Below, piece by piece: positions 1-11,700 of a DNA stretch of 64,000 bases. The notes below the pieces were generated by a model. That model searched no databases. It was not told the origin of the DNA and saw only the letters and a program-made list of their open reading frames with translations. Source of the DNA: Diphasiastrum complanatum (Eukaryota > Streptophyta > Lycopodiopsida > Lycopodiales > Lycopodiaceae); contig MU832084.1 in the NCBI GenBank assembly GCA_029204225.1, positions 24,174-88,173 of the forward strand, read 5' to 3'. Position 1 is the stretch's first letter. Each line of letters begins with the position of its first letter. Both the position numbers and the translations under genes were made by a program.

Positions 1-531
1 TCTGTCATAGCATATCTTCTTTCCAAAAATTTTGTGGTACATTGCAAAAGTTTCCCATACTATCCACGCTGCAATGGCCAGGCAGAATCCACCAATAAAA
101 TCCTATGTGGAATTCTCACCAAAATCGTCGAATCCAGCCGATCTGATTGGGAACTCAAACTCCATGCTGCTCTCTGGGCTTATCGCACCACCCCGAAGCG
201 AGCTACAGGCTTAACCCCTTTCCAGCTCACATATGGCCAAGAAGCCGTTATGCCTGTGGAATTTCATATCCCCTCCCTTCGAGTAGCCTATAACCTTGAG
301 CTTGATACTCCTCAAAATCTAGCAAATAGGTTATTCCATCTTGAGCAAATTTGTGAAACACGAAGGATTAGCATCCACGCTCAACAAGTCCACAAACGAC
401 GACAAAAAGCATGGCATGATCGATCATTGTAGCTTAGAGATTTTCAGATTGGAGATATCCTCGACACTGTGGTCAATGGGAGTCGACTGAGAAAGTACAA
501 CGAACCCTGTTTTTATCTTGATATGTATTAG
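1..531 (+). pseudogene. Ty3/gypsy integrase, 3' part (element 1)
   Basis: The frame is open from base 1 and encodes the C-terminal half of a retrotransposon integrase, which inserts element cDNA into chromosomes. Visible motifs are the YYPRCNGQAESTNK block, in which the E is the third acid of the DDE triad, then WAYRTTPKRATGLTPFQL and YGQEAVMPVEF, all typical of plant gypsy integrases. A TAG at 430-432 interrupts the frame, which then continues (FQIGDILDTVVNG) to a TAG at 529-531. The upstream part of pol lies outside the window. The same lineage recurs on the minus strand at 9810-11376. The stop makes this copy non-functional. Gypsy integrase is a confident call; the exact lineage (Tat/Athila-like) is inferred. 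Confidence 0.85.
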
Positions 532-1187
532 TTGTTTTCTTTCCTACTGTTTTTCTTCCTTTTTATTGTCTGCATGCCATTTCGACAACATTTTTGCTGT
601 GCTTTTTTGTTTTAGCCATCAAGACACTATCAGATCAGATATACCAATAGTCTTCTCTGAGAAAACCACAAAAGTCATTAGTTTCAGAAGAAATATTTTT
701 CACAACATCTCATTTTGTATTCGCCTGACCTCTTTTTCATAGAGCACGATTTATTTTTGGCCTTCACGAATTTTGTCTCAAATAAAAAATTTCTAAAATT
801 AGAAAAATGTAGTTTTACTCATCAAATATCCATCATCAAAATTCGCAGACAATTCGTTGGAGCTCAAATTGATCCTCAAGATTTCTCTGCTATCTCTGCA
901 AATTCTGATCAGACACATTTTTGCACTGTCAGACGTTTGCATAGAAAAATCACTTACAAAAATTCGCGGACCCTCTGAATGTTGCCTTGAAATTCGTGAC
1001 CATCATTACCAAATCGTGGACACTGAGGACGATTTCTAGGTGAAGTTGCGAATTCCTACCAAAAAAGTCTATATATAGTCCTCCACCTTCTCTCCACGAG
1101 TTCATTTTAGATTGCTGCTCTCGAGTTCGTGCCAAATTTTTTTCAAAATTTTCAAAATTCTCAGAGCAATCTAAAATCACTACTATC
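532..1187 (+). promoter_or_regulatory. Spacer between pol and extra ORF, with TATA-like box
   Basis: No coding sequence was recognised. A perfect ctatatatag lies at 1069-1078, followed by a C/T-rich stretch, about 110 bp upstream of the ATG at 1188. This is the arrangement of a plant core promoter. It could drive the downstream ORF separately from the LTR, or be chance in an A/T-rich spacer. Splicing from the LTR transcript is the other known way to express a downstream retroelement ORF. Confidence 0.35.
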
Positions 1188-4100
1188 ATGGCTTCCTGCA
1201 ATTCCTCGCTTAGCTTGCATCGACGTAAACCCCCTCATCCTTATTCAAGGGATATCGTCATGATCTATCTTAAGGATTACGCCGAGCAGTTCACCCTGGC
1301 CAAGGATATTATCACCAACCTTGGCTTTGATCTGACACTTTTCCAAGACCAGCATTGCGAGAGCCTCATCCGAACAGCCTACTACACCTATTCGGAAGAG
1401 TTCCAAACTTTCTGGATTACATCCAAGAGTGGCAGCTATTCTATTATCAACGTCTCTCCTGGGGATCTCCAGAGCATCGGCTTTCCTAATCTTGGAGAGA
1501 CAATCCATGGAAAGGGCACCAGCTATGATGCCAAGTACTTCACAAAATTTTTGACAGACGATGGCAAAACCATTGCCCAAACCAACGACGGGATCGCTAT
1601 TCGTCTCATCATGGATCCCCATCTACGGGTTGGCTCAGAGATCCTCATTACCATGGTCGCAGTGCATACCACCAAGATGGATCGCATACCACCGAGCGAC
1701 CTCTTTTCTCTGACTCTCACCATGGACGATTTCACTCAAAATTACAAGTGGGCTGAGAAGGTAGCAGAGAAGCCATGCGGAGCTCTGAAAGCCTGCAAAC
1801 CAACTACCAAATGTGGGTATCTCCTCCACATGTTGGTCACCAAACAATTGGGGTCTAGGGAGGCTGCTGCCATCAAGGAGATAGATGATGTTTATCCAAG
1901 CACAAAAAAGTGAGCCACCCCTCAACCGACAGCAGAACCGGTCTCACCAGCCCCACCTACTAAAAAGTAGAAAGGGAAGGCGATCAGCACAGAAGCCGAT
2001 GTCCCACATGACATTCTATCCAATGACATGGGGGTGGAATATGCTGAATCCGGAAGGGAGTCTTAAACCATCTCAGGTCCCAAAGGAGGTCCTAGAGCAG
2101 CAGGCGGCCTTACTTCACCAGGCCTAGCAATGTCGACAAGCAGTAGCAGCAGCAGCAGGCAGCTCCAGAATGGCAAGCACTTCCGGCTCTGATCCTATGG
2201 ACGTGATTCCGTCCACATAGGCAATCTCCTCTCTATCACTTGCTCTCACACTCCCACCACCACCTCCACACCCTCACTAACTCTCAACACGGGCTTCACT
2301 TCCACACTTCCACAAAAGCCCTCACCTGTACAAATCTCCACCCTGCTTGACTCCACAGTCAACGTAGATGATTTTGCATTACAATTACTAACTGCACTTC
2401 TATCAACCACTGTCTCCACTAACCCAATCCAACAATCTCCGCCACACAGTATCTCCTCACCTCTTGTACCCCTCAATCCACAATCACCCCCAGCTGCCTT
2501 TCTTACACCTCCGTCTAGCCCTGCTCCTAATTTTCTGCCATTCAACCCAATGTCGTATCCTAACTACACACGCACCCTCCCTGACATTGGTCCTTGGGAG
2601 CAGTTACCCCTTGTAGCCCAAAAAGTGGTATGGTTGGTGAATGAGCTCCAATACAATCTATTTGGCACCCTAGGGGGACAGTATACTATGCGACAATTCG
2701 ACGATGGTGCTATGACAGGCCTTCAAAAAAAAAATCAAGGCTGGAGGAGAAAAACAAACAACAACAGCTACAGATCCAAAACCTCACGAATTATAATCAA
2801 CAACAGCAGCAGATGCTACTCCATCTCCAGAACCAGCTCCAATTGAAGGTATCCAACATGCAGCAAACCATCGATATCCTCAAAGTCGAAAAGGATGAGG
2901 CTATAGCAGATTCACAAGCAGCACGTTCCGCTATGAAGAAACAGTTGGAAATGGTGGACTTTAACGACTTCGCACCACCAGCTATTCTTGAGGGAACTGC
3001 CATGTCAATGGTGGCCTATCAAACGCTGGCCCAAAAGCTGAAAGCCACGACGGATCAAAACTCAAAATTACAACAATCATACATTGCTTCCGTCAAGGCC
3101 CTAAACCAGCACATAGCCACCCTGGAAGAACGCTTAAAGGCTACTGCCTAGTCGACACCGTCGGTTCATGTAGAGCACGCCCAATTCCATGATTCGGGGC
3201 ACCACTTTGATGGACCAGATGGTGGAGATGGAGCAGGATTCCAACAGCCTCCTCTTGCAACTCAAGACTCCGCATTTCAAGGCCAACCCCTAGGTCAAGG
3301 AGCTCAAATACCAACCAATCCGTCAGGCTCTGGGGGTACCAGCTCCCAACATTATCTTTTTCCTTCCACCACTTCTAACCCTCTCGACACCACTAATCCC
3401 ACCTTCATTCCACGACAATTTTCTCCTGAGTCACAAAGAATTGCAGAAGCTAACCCCTCGCCTCCTCTCTCTCCTGAACCCGATCCACAAACTCAACATG
3501 AGATTGTCACTAAAGCACCAACCATCCGGCACAGAATCATGCCCATAGAACCAAGCAAGGAGTTTTGCGTCTCTCAAGAGTTTGCAAAGAAATATCCAAC
3601 AACAAAAGAGCAAGGTGGCTACATACTACCAGATTTGGACCAGTGTCAGACACATAAAGCAGCAGTCAAACTCCTGGATCCACAACCTCTCTGGCATCAT
3701 CAGCTCTTCCTGCAAAGTAAGACCTCAATGGCACGGTATCTCGAAGCTCCCTCCTATATGCGCACCAATCCTTATTACTATCTAGTTGCGAGGCGAGAAC
3801 CGTTTCCTACCACCAAGGTCAAGAACAGAATATTTTGGCCTAAGCTCACAGACGTGGATACCGGCAACTTAGCCGAAGACATGGTCACCAACTACCAAGT
3901 ATTCTACCAGAAGCACCATGGCAATCCTAATCATGATGTCGATATTTGGCGGATAATTGTGGCCTGGTGGCATTTCTGGCAGAACTCAGAGGTTTTTGGG
4001 ATCGAGGGCTACCCCCAATCGCCCTTGATATCAATAAACCCTTGCGAATGCAAGACGACCATAACAACATAGAAAGGCTCTATTATTGTGCTGCACTCAC

Positions 4101-4329
4101 TTCCGCCCGGCACGTTGATATGGTGGAGCTATGGAAAACCCATAACTTTCTCCAGGGTATGTTCCATTATTACAAACTCATGCCCTTCCTGAACAAATTA
4201 CGGTGGCAAATGATGGAGGGCATCAGCATGACAATCTACCACTCCCGACAACAACAGTCTCGCCTCCAAGAAGCACAAAAGATCCAAGACAAAAAGGCAT
4301 CGATTGGTGTGGGACCACCAATCCAATAA
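1188..4329 (+). pseudogene. Extra ORF downstream of gypsy integrase, unknown protein, about 1,040 codons
   Basis: I do not recognise this protein. It starts at an ATG in good context (atcATGGct, 1188), and the first 241 codons are open to a TGA at 1911-1913. The same frame carries on to about 2730 with only a few stops (for example TAG 1968-1970). At the A-run around 2726-2734 the frame shifts by one; the new frame continues to about 4010 with one TAG at 3149-3151. A second shift leads to the final stop at 4327-4329. Segments in order: an N-terminal globular-looking part (1188-1910), a Pro/Ser/Thr-rich linker (2223-2545), a Gln-rich predicted coiled coil (2737-3150), another Pro/Gly/Gln-rich linker (3152-3540), and a Trp/Tyr-rich C-terminal part (WRIIVAWWHFWQN near 3945). 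It ends 12 bp before the 3' LTR, so it belongs to the retroelement. No clear membrane segment is seen, which argues against a classical env. Confidence 0.6.
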
Positions 4330-5140
4330 GGAAGGGGGTAATGTTAGCAACTGTGCTAACACAGAGAAAATTAAAAAAAAAGAAATAAAACTCCGTGGCA
4401 TGTGTTTTGTAAAACCACGTATGAGTATCTGTCAATAAATTTCAGCCATGGCATGTGTTTCGTAAGTCCATGAGGAGAGCTTAAATAATAATAAAATAGC
4501 TTAAACTTAGATTTAGAACTTAGACTTAGGAAACTTAAGATTCGAAATATTTTATCTTAAGTTTTCCTAAGTTAAAAAATTTGAAGTTCTAAATCCTAAG
4601 TTGGAAGTTCTAGAAAGGCTAGAAATAGATTAGTCCCGTAAGTTAGTAGACACTTATGGAAGACCTTCCTTGCCATAAAAGGAGAGGTATTTGCAATGTA
4701 AACAACACTTTTGAGATTAAGCTATCTTGCTCTCTATTTTGGAGAATTATCATTCTATTTCATTTGTGTTCCCCTTGGAAAGGTGCATAGCTTGAGGGAA
4801 GGTGCTTGGGCCTCCTCTTTTCTCCTTTTCATCAATTTTATTGTGGCATGTTCATTACTGCTTATTTGCTTAGTATTAGCCGTAATCTCATTTTATTACC
4901 CTTTGGGTGTTAATCTAGGATTTAGTTTAATCACCTTGCTAGTTGGGTAAGCCTTAGTAAGGTTTTGTATTTTGTCATCTTAGTTAATTTCATTTCTATT
5001 TCGAGCACTAGTTAAGTAAGCCTTAGTGCTTCATTATTGTTTTATTTTCGCACTCCGTCTAAAGCTTGGTAAAAAACTTAGAAAGCGGACGATCCTCTTT
5101 ATACTACACCACATCGTGAGTAGATCTAGCCAAACATTGA
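4330..5140 (+). repeat. 3' LTR of gypsy element 1, with polypurine tract
   Basis: A polypurine tract (aaggaaggggg, 4328-4338) is followed at 4342 by tgttagcaac, the usual TG start of an LTR. The LTR then runs about 800 bp without coding sequence. Its right end is uncertain (about 5125-5147), because it abuts copia-A sequence that reads on the opposite strand. The 5' LTR is outside the window, so neither LTR divergence nor the target duplication can be checked. The insertion appears to truncate the copia-A element to its right. Confidence 0.6.
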
Positions 5141-6425
5141 CAAACCAGATTTACTTCCAGCATCTTGATCCATGTGCAAGGATCTCATCATTTCTCTTGA
5201 TAATACAAGTATCAATATTGAATTCACATCAAGGCCTCCATCAATAAGTTGGCCAACACTTATGAGGTTCTTTGTAAGATTAGGCACAAAAAGAACCTTA
5301 TTGAGAGAAAGAATCTTTGAAGATGAAGTCTTCAAGGGAATACTCCCTATGCCTTCAATATTACATTCTTGGTCATTTGCTATATAGATCTTCTTAGCTC
5401 CTCTATAAGGCATAATAGATGTGAAGGACTCCTTGGAGCTACACATATGTGAAGATGCTCCACTATCAATATACCAAGATCCATCCTTCATGAAAGGTGT
5501 AGATGAAAAACTAGAGACCATAAGAGATCCCTCTCCATCACTTGCAATAGAATCTTCTTTCTCATTCGAAAGGTTGGCTTGCTTAAATTGATTCTTCTTC
5601 TTGAAGCAATTTGTTGCATAGTGCCCCATCTTGCCAGAAAAGAAGCATTTGATATTCTTCTTCTTCTTCTTTGAGGTAGAAGCATGAGAGGAATCATCCT
5701 CCTCTCCATCTTGGTCTTTGTCCTTGGAGATGTGTTGGTGTTGCTTTTTGCTCCTCCCTTTATGCTTGGCAAAAAGAGCTTTGCCTTCACCATTATGATT
5801 GATTGATAACTTCTCCATCCTTAATAGCTTGTTCTCTTGCCTTGATTCTTCAGCCATAAGAACACTTTGCAATGCCTCCAAGCTTGGTAGCTCTTCCTTG
5901 ATAGCATAGGATTAGACAAGATTGTCATAATCATCCTTCAAGCCATTGAGTATGACTTGAACTAGCTCTCTTTGATTGATAGGATCTCCAATACAAGCAA
6001 GCTCCCTTTGGATGTCTTTGACTCTCAATACATAATCGGTTGCACTTTCACACCCCTTTGATAGCTTTGGACGTTAGAATGAGAAGTCTTGAGGTACTCT
6101 TGGCTTCATAGATTGCTTTGAGAGTGTCCCAAGCATCCTTGGCCGATGTGCAAGCACCAATCTCCCTCAAAATCTCATTGGAGACATTCATTTTGATATA
6201 CTGGAGAGCCATCCTAGCTCTCTTCTTGTACTTTTGTGCTTCTTGAAGAATTTGAGGCTCCTCCTCAATCCCAAGCACAATATCCATCACATCTTGGAGT
6301 GTTAGAATAGACTCCATCTTCAACTTCCAAATAGAATAATTGGAAGTGGATAGCCTTTCACTAGCTCCAATAGATAGGAACCCATTAATGCCATGAATTG
6401 TGAAGGCTCCTTGTGAATTAGACAA
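5126..6425 (-). pseudogene. Copia-A gag and protease, minus strand (copy 1)
   Basis: Ty1/copia Gag starts near 6425 (MSNSQGAFTIHG). It carries the UBN2-like Gag core (LSTSNYSIWKLKMESIL; ACTSAKDAWDTLKAIY), then a Lys-rich region and a zinc knuckle near 5620 in which the second Cys is Ser (CFFSGKMGHYATNC). The aspartic protease follows (SWYIDSGASSHMC near 5450, then NLISVGQL). The frame is broken near 6050 and by a stop near 5912, and again near 5230. Pol downstream of protease is missing, cut off at about 5126-5140 by the gypsy LTR. Gag packages the element RNA and the protease processes the polyprotein. The copy at 25047-25935 is a close relative. It is not functional. Confidence 0.85.
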
Positions 6426-7375
6426 AAAAGTGTTGCTCTCCTTCTTACTATATGACTCAAGGAGAGTGTGCTATCAATTCCTATGCAAGATCTTACGACA
6501 AGGTGAGATATGCACCTTACTAACTTTTTCAATCTCTCTTGATCTAGATCACTCTCACTTTAATTGATGAAAAATGGACAAAGATTGAGTCAAGCAAACT
6601 TTGGCACGTGTGAAACACTCCAAAAGACCACAAATCACTCAAATGCAAGAAAGTTGTATGAAAGATTGTGGTATGACCTTGATTTGATAACTAGATTTCA
6701 AAAAAGTGTGATTGGCAAGCCTAGAAGTGAGATTTGTGATCAAACAAGCATAAGACAATCATAAATAAAAGTATCCAACCAGGTTGGGTGCCCTACCCAC
6801 CTTGATTCAATTGACTATAACTTTTGATTGGGAGATCCAATCACTATGAAGTCAATTGCTACACAAACTAGCTCAAATAGCTTTCAAACTAGCTATCAAG
6901 CATCAAATTTGGATCACATATGGAAGAGAACCACCAAAGTGAATTGGGCTGTCCTTCACACATATCTGAGCAGAAAAATCCATACAATATTAGAAATGAT
7001 TCAATCCAAATGATTATGAACCCTTATGATCCAATTTTGCTTGAGATAGCATGGGAGATGCAAACTAGTCTCTCTAGATCTAGATTTTCAAAAAAAAATT
7101 GGAACTTTGGTTGAAACAAGCATCAAAGGCTTAGGTAGGCTCTGATAACAAGTGAAATTTCACATGTGTGGGAATGCCCTACTTTGTGTGATTGATCTCC
7201 TAAGCAAGCTTGTGCACTTGCTGATGGATTCTAGATTGATTTCCAAGATCTAGGTCAAAAAACCAAGGCATGGAGGCAAAGATGGAGGCATTTTTTGATG
7301 ACCAAAGTACATACACATGAGAGGAAGTGCTTCTCAAAAAAACAAAGTAAAATTAAGCTCCTCTCCTCGGGTAGA
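6426..7375 (-). repeat. Copia-A leader, primer-binding site and 5' LTR fragment (minus)
   Basis: Reading the minus strand, the LTR ends ...tttcact next to tgttatcagagcc (plus 7138-7150). This matches the initiator-Met tRNA primer site used by copia elements. LTR sequence extends right to about 7375, where it stops abruptly inside a block (cctctcctcgggtag) that is internal in the plus-strand copy near 24000. The leader 6426-7137 aligns by eye with 24228-25046 in reverse orientation, but lacks the long AG tract found there. Confidence 0.75.
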
Positions 7376-8060
7376 TGTTGGGAGAGAGGGGGAGAATAAA
7401 TGACGAACACGAACGAGAAATGAACTCGAACAAAAAATGTTCGTGCGCAGCGGAATAAGTTATATGACTCTCTCCGGAAGCATGACTACGCCTATCAGAA
7501 TGACAGAACTTTAGTGATAGAAATTACGGTCATTCTAGATTACGTAGCCAAACATTAATAGATGAAGCGTCAAAAGAATAATTTGTCATGAATAGCAAGA
7601 CAAATTATATGTCGCGAATGCTTCACGAAAGAGCTATATTGTGCTCGACTGATAATTAGTCACGAATGATTTGCAAAAGATAAGACTACAAGTTAGTTGT
7701 CTATTACTAGAAAGAACAGCTAGAAAGATCAGATAGAATGAAGAATAAGCATAGCAATATTAACACAAATCTGAATGTAGAACAAAGAGCTATATCAAAT
7801 TAAGTATATCATGTATGCATGTCAATAATGCGGTAGAAGCACAATACAGTAGCAGACAAAACCGAGTGCCCTACAAAGCTTATTTCAAAAACTGTAAAAA
7901 GGAATTTAAATCTTAATTCTAACAAAAAATAAAGAATCAATGCTCAGGGCATCTACTTCGTTTATGTCGTCTTCTTCAACTCTCTTGATCATCTGATCAT
8001 CATCATATTATGAATGGTGTCCAGAATATGTATACAGCTTGCATCAAAATAATCACTGAG
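7376..8060 (-). repeat. Copia-B 3' LTR, truncated (minus)
   Basis: The left end tgttggg at 7376 would be the CA end of the LTR on the minus strand. The block cgtgcgcagcggaataa (from about 7443) and the segment gcatgactacgcctatcagaatg recur in the LTRs at 26729 and 30479, defining one family. Relative to the 1,142-bp LTR at 30479-31620, the outer part (homologous to 31190-31620) is missing; the LTR is fused directly to a broken RNase H near 8060. The LTR begins exactly where the copia-A LTR breaks off, suggesting insertion into it. Confidence 0.65.
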
Positions 8061-9300
8061 CTGATGAAGATTGTCATTTCTGACATCTCCATAGCGGATG
8101 CACTGGATCATGACAGCCTGAATATATCTCATGACTCGAATAAGAGCCTTCCAATGGGTAATGCCAGGATTAGCCATATATTGGCTAAGTGAGCTTACAA
8201 CAAAAGAAATATCTGGTCTTGTACAGACCATTGCGTACATGAGAGATCCAAGTATCGATCAATATGAATATTCTCTCATCTGCTCCTCTTCCTGCTTGGT
8301 CTGGGGACATTGGTCCTTCGACAAATGCAGGCCTGGATTCATTGGTGAGTGAGCTAGATTACAATTCATCAAATTGCATTTGTTAAGAAAATTGTGAAGA
8401 TACCTTTGTGGATTGATGTAAATCGGTCGATTTGCTTTGTCTCTGTGGATTTGAATTCCAAGACAGAAGTGAGCTTTGCCCAGATCAGTCATGTCGAATT
8501 CTGAAGACAACATCTATTTTGCATCCTTGACCATTTTGGTATTATTGTTGAAGAGCAATGTATCATCAACATACAAGGTGATGATAATGAAGGATTGCTG
8601 CACTGACCTTGAATAAACATTGCAATCAACAGTGCTTGGTTTGAATCCTTGTTCAATGAGGAATGTGTTGATCCTCTGAAACCAAACTCTGGCAGACTGT
8701 TTCAAGCCGTATAGTGCTTTGTGGAGTTTACAGACATGATTCTCCATGCCTTCCAAAACATATCCTTTGGGCTGGATCATGTAGATATCTTCTTGTATGA
8801 CTCTGTTTAGATAGGTTGTTTGTACATCAACTTGATGTACTTCGAGGTCGGCAGCTGCAGCATAAGACAAGAGCATTCGGATCAACGAATGTTTGACGAC
8901 TAGACTAAAAGTCTCACTGTAGTCGACATTCGGGATCTGGGTGAATCCTCATGCTACTAGTCTAGCCTTCCTTCGATCAATTGCTCCATTGGCATTATAT
9001 TTGATCTTAAAGATCCATTTGCAATCAATAATATTGCAGCCAATAGGAGCTTCGACTAATGACCATGTCTGATTCTTGATCAGAGAGGAATACTCTCTGT
9101 CCATGGCTTATCTCCAGAGATCAGAGTCTGGTTGGCTAAGTGCCTCTTCGACTGTCGTCGGTTCCTACATTAAGAGATAGGCAGACTTAGGAGTATACCT
9201 TGTAGACTGTGTGTGCACTCGGCTTGATCTTTGGGACGATTCAACTGATAAACCGCTTCTGTACAACTTCAATCACTTGAAGGTGAAGTGTTACCTACAC
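7989..9300 (-). pseudogene. Copia-B reverse transcriptase, truncated (copy 1, minus)
   Basis: Reading leftward from about 9300, the sequence gives the integrase-RT linker (HTQSTRYTPKSAYLL), then RT: SLVEAPIGCNIIDCKW, RMLLSYAAAADLEVHQVDVQ (motif A Asp), LHKALYGLKQSARVWFQ and LYVDDTLLF (catalytic YVDD, near 8575). Next come FDMTDLGKAHFCLGIQIHRD and TRPDISFVVSSLSQY. RNase H is lost after about 8072. Stops near 8952 and 9108 and a shift near 8515 inactivate it. The product would copy element RNA into cDNA. It closely resembles the copy at 31634-33205. Confidence 0.88.
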
Positions 9301-9334
9301 GTATTAATGGGTCTAGACTGAAGAAATACTACCT

Positions 9335-9800
9335 TTGACCAAAAAAAAATTATTTCATTCTTATTCTTTTTTAGTATTTTTCTGGAATTTATCGCAAATT
9401 TCTTTTTTTATCTTTTCTAATATTTTTTGCGACTTTTTTTTTTTTATCTTTTCTAGAAATTTTCGTAAAATTTTCTACCACCTTCCAAATTTTTCAAAGT
9501 ATTTTCAAAAACTTTTCGAGAACTTTTCGCGACACTCAATTTGTAATCAAAACGTGTTTTAATTTTCATGGTCCGTTTTCGAGAATTTTCTAGAATCTTT
9601 TCTAGCATTTTTCTCCAATTTTTCGAGAAATTTTCTAGCTTTCGTTTGAGAGATTGTTATAATTTTCATTTTTCAAGAATATTTCGAGAAAATTTTCTAG
9701 TATCTTACCAAAATTTTCGAGAAATTTTCGTGAGTTTTTGTATCATTTTCTAGGATCCCACGAGAAGGTTTCGCAAAACTTTCTAGAATCTTTCTAGCGT
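9335..9800. other. T-rich tract packed with TTC/GAA heat-shock-element-like motifs
   Basis: This low-complexity T-rich stretch has recurring ttctagaa, ttcgagaa and ttcaagaa cores. Several are in phased nTTCnnGAAnnTTCn arrangement, for example cgagaattttctagaatc near 9573. It is flanked by broken copia and gypsy fragments and contains no credible gene. It may be a decayed minisatellite, an LTR remnant or a regulatory cluster; nothing in the sequence decides which. Confidence 0.4.
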
Positions 9801-9809
9801 CCATTGCTC

Positions 9810-11376
9810 ACTTGCTGCAGTGTGATGTCTGTCATCAGATATCCTAGCAAGGTGGAGGGCTGCTTATACTTTATACACTCATGAAGGCAGTTTGAAGCAA
9901 ACTGGGCCTAATCATAGAGATTTTGGCCATGCAGTTGTGAATATATGGCCCTTTGCTTTGGAATTTTTAACATTCCTGGGTGCTTTTTAGATGTGTAGAG
10001 AAGCACCTGATCACCTAAGTGTGAGTCTTTATTTACGCAAGTGACGATCATGCCAGGGCTTTTGTCGACGTTTGTTAACTAATTGTCCGTGATACGAGAT
10101 GAGTTGAGTCTCACACAATTGGGCTAACATAAATAGCCTGTTTTGGACCTGTTGTTCAATTCTAACTTTCTCACATAGATCAGTAGAGAAAGCTTGCATG
10201 ACTCACAAGGAAGGAACTAGAAACTCAACAGCCATTATTGCCTCTTGACCGTAGACAAGATGGAAGGGAGTAACTCATCTAGTGGCCTTCTTGGGAGTGG
10301 TGCGATACGCCCAAATGGTATGCCCAGATAGTAGAGAACAGCTTGGTTTCCCAATCTGATCGACTAGTTACAACTATCTTGGTTAGAATCTTACATATGG
10401 TCTTGTTTGTGGATTTTGTCTAGCCATTACATTTGGGATAGTACGGAGTACTTTTGCGGTGGATAACAAGGTACTAGTGCAAGAGATTAATTATGAAGTG
10501 TGAGCCTCTATCGCTAACAAGGTCGATTGGATAGCCAAAGCGCATAGTAATGTTTTTGTAAAGAAAACACGCGACAATCTTTGCATTGGCATCTTTTGTT
10601 GCGCGTGCTTCTATCCATTTAGTGGCATAATCGGTTGCGATCAGGATATAGTGTGCTTGAGTATTTTTGGCTGTTGGGCTAATGGGCTCAACAAAGACTA
10701 TACCCCACTTATGGAAGGCTTCATCTTCTAGAATGGAGGTAAGCGATGTGAAGTCTGTTTTTGTAGTCGTTTTGGCTCGCTGGCAAACATCACATGTTTT
10801 GATAGCAAGTGTATCCTTAAACAGTGATGGCCACCATAAGCCTGCTCTGAGTATGATCCTAGCAGTCGCTTCAGCAGAGAAGTGACTGCCACCAATGCCC
10901 TCATGTGCCTGAGATATGATAAGTCGTATCTCAGATTTATAAGCGCATTGGCGTATAATACCGTCAGCACCCCGTTTATATAACTGTCCGGCGATAAGTT
11001 GAAAGGGTGCTATCTTGAGCAAAAATTTCCTTTTGGCTACTGTATTTAGCTCTTCTTTGACTGGTGCATCAACCTGTTCAGCATTGGGGAGTCTGGAAAG
11101 GTGGTCGGCCATGAAGTGTTGTGTGCCTTTCCTGACGACTACGGAGAATGTGAATTCCTCAAGTATTAAGAGCCATCGAGCTATGCATTTGGTTTTACAG
11201 GATTTATTAACAATATATAATAATGCTTGATGGTCTGTGTAGAAAGCAAAGGTTTGGCCTAGCAAATAGTGTCGAAGTTGTTGTACATCATAGACCATGG
11301 CCAGTGCTTCTTGCTCTGTTGTTGTATAGTTTACTTCACCCCCACGAGTTTCTATATGTACTTTCATTCCCTTCAT
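9810..11376 (-). pseudogene. Ty3/gypsy RNase H and integrase, minus strand
   Basis: The intact stretch 11376-10474 (300 codons) begins inside RNase H (TTTEQEALAMVYDVQQLRHYLLG; FAFYTDHQALLYI) and includes a typical ADHLSRL linker. It then gives the integrase zinc-binding segment (ending CDVCQRAK) and the catalytic core (GIVFVEPISPT; LIATDYATKWIEA; DLVSDRGSHF with the second Asp). After a stop at 10474 the reading continues with breaks (YYPKCNG, WAYHTTPKKATR, YGQEAIMAVEF) to about 9810. It resembles the integrase at 1-531, so both belong to one gypsy lineage. The RT side is cut off at 11376, next to a copia-A LTR piece. Confidence 0.85.
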
Positions 11377-11384
11377 TAATGTAT

Positions 11385-11700
11385 GAAAGATCTATGAGTT
11401 TTTTAGTCAGTTTGGAGATTTGCCAATTGTGCTTGTATTGTCTTCTCTCTCTAGATGAGCCCAAAAGTGGTATTTTCTTTCTCTACCCAAGGAGAGGAGC
11501 TTGTTAAGACTTAGTTTATTTCATGAAATCTTCCACACGTGTAAAATACCTTTTGGTAATGACTGAATGCATGTAGAATGGTCTTTTTGCCTTAAATCTT
11601 GTCATTGATCTTGGATTTCAATCAATAGATGATCTATAGTGCATGAGCCAAGCTTAGGAGATCAATTTCACACATTAGGGCATTTTCACATGTGAGAATT
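11385..11700 (+). repeat. Copia-A LTR fragment (plus)
   Basis: Blocks such as ctacccaaggagagg, ttggatttcaatca and acattagggcattttcacatgtg match the LTR at 23900-24214 in the same order and orientation. There is no primer site or internal sequence after it, so this is a truncated LTR or a remnant solo LTR. Confidence 0.55.
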
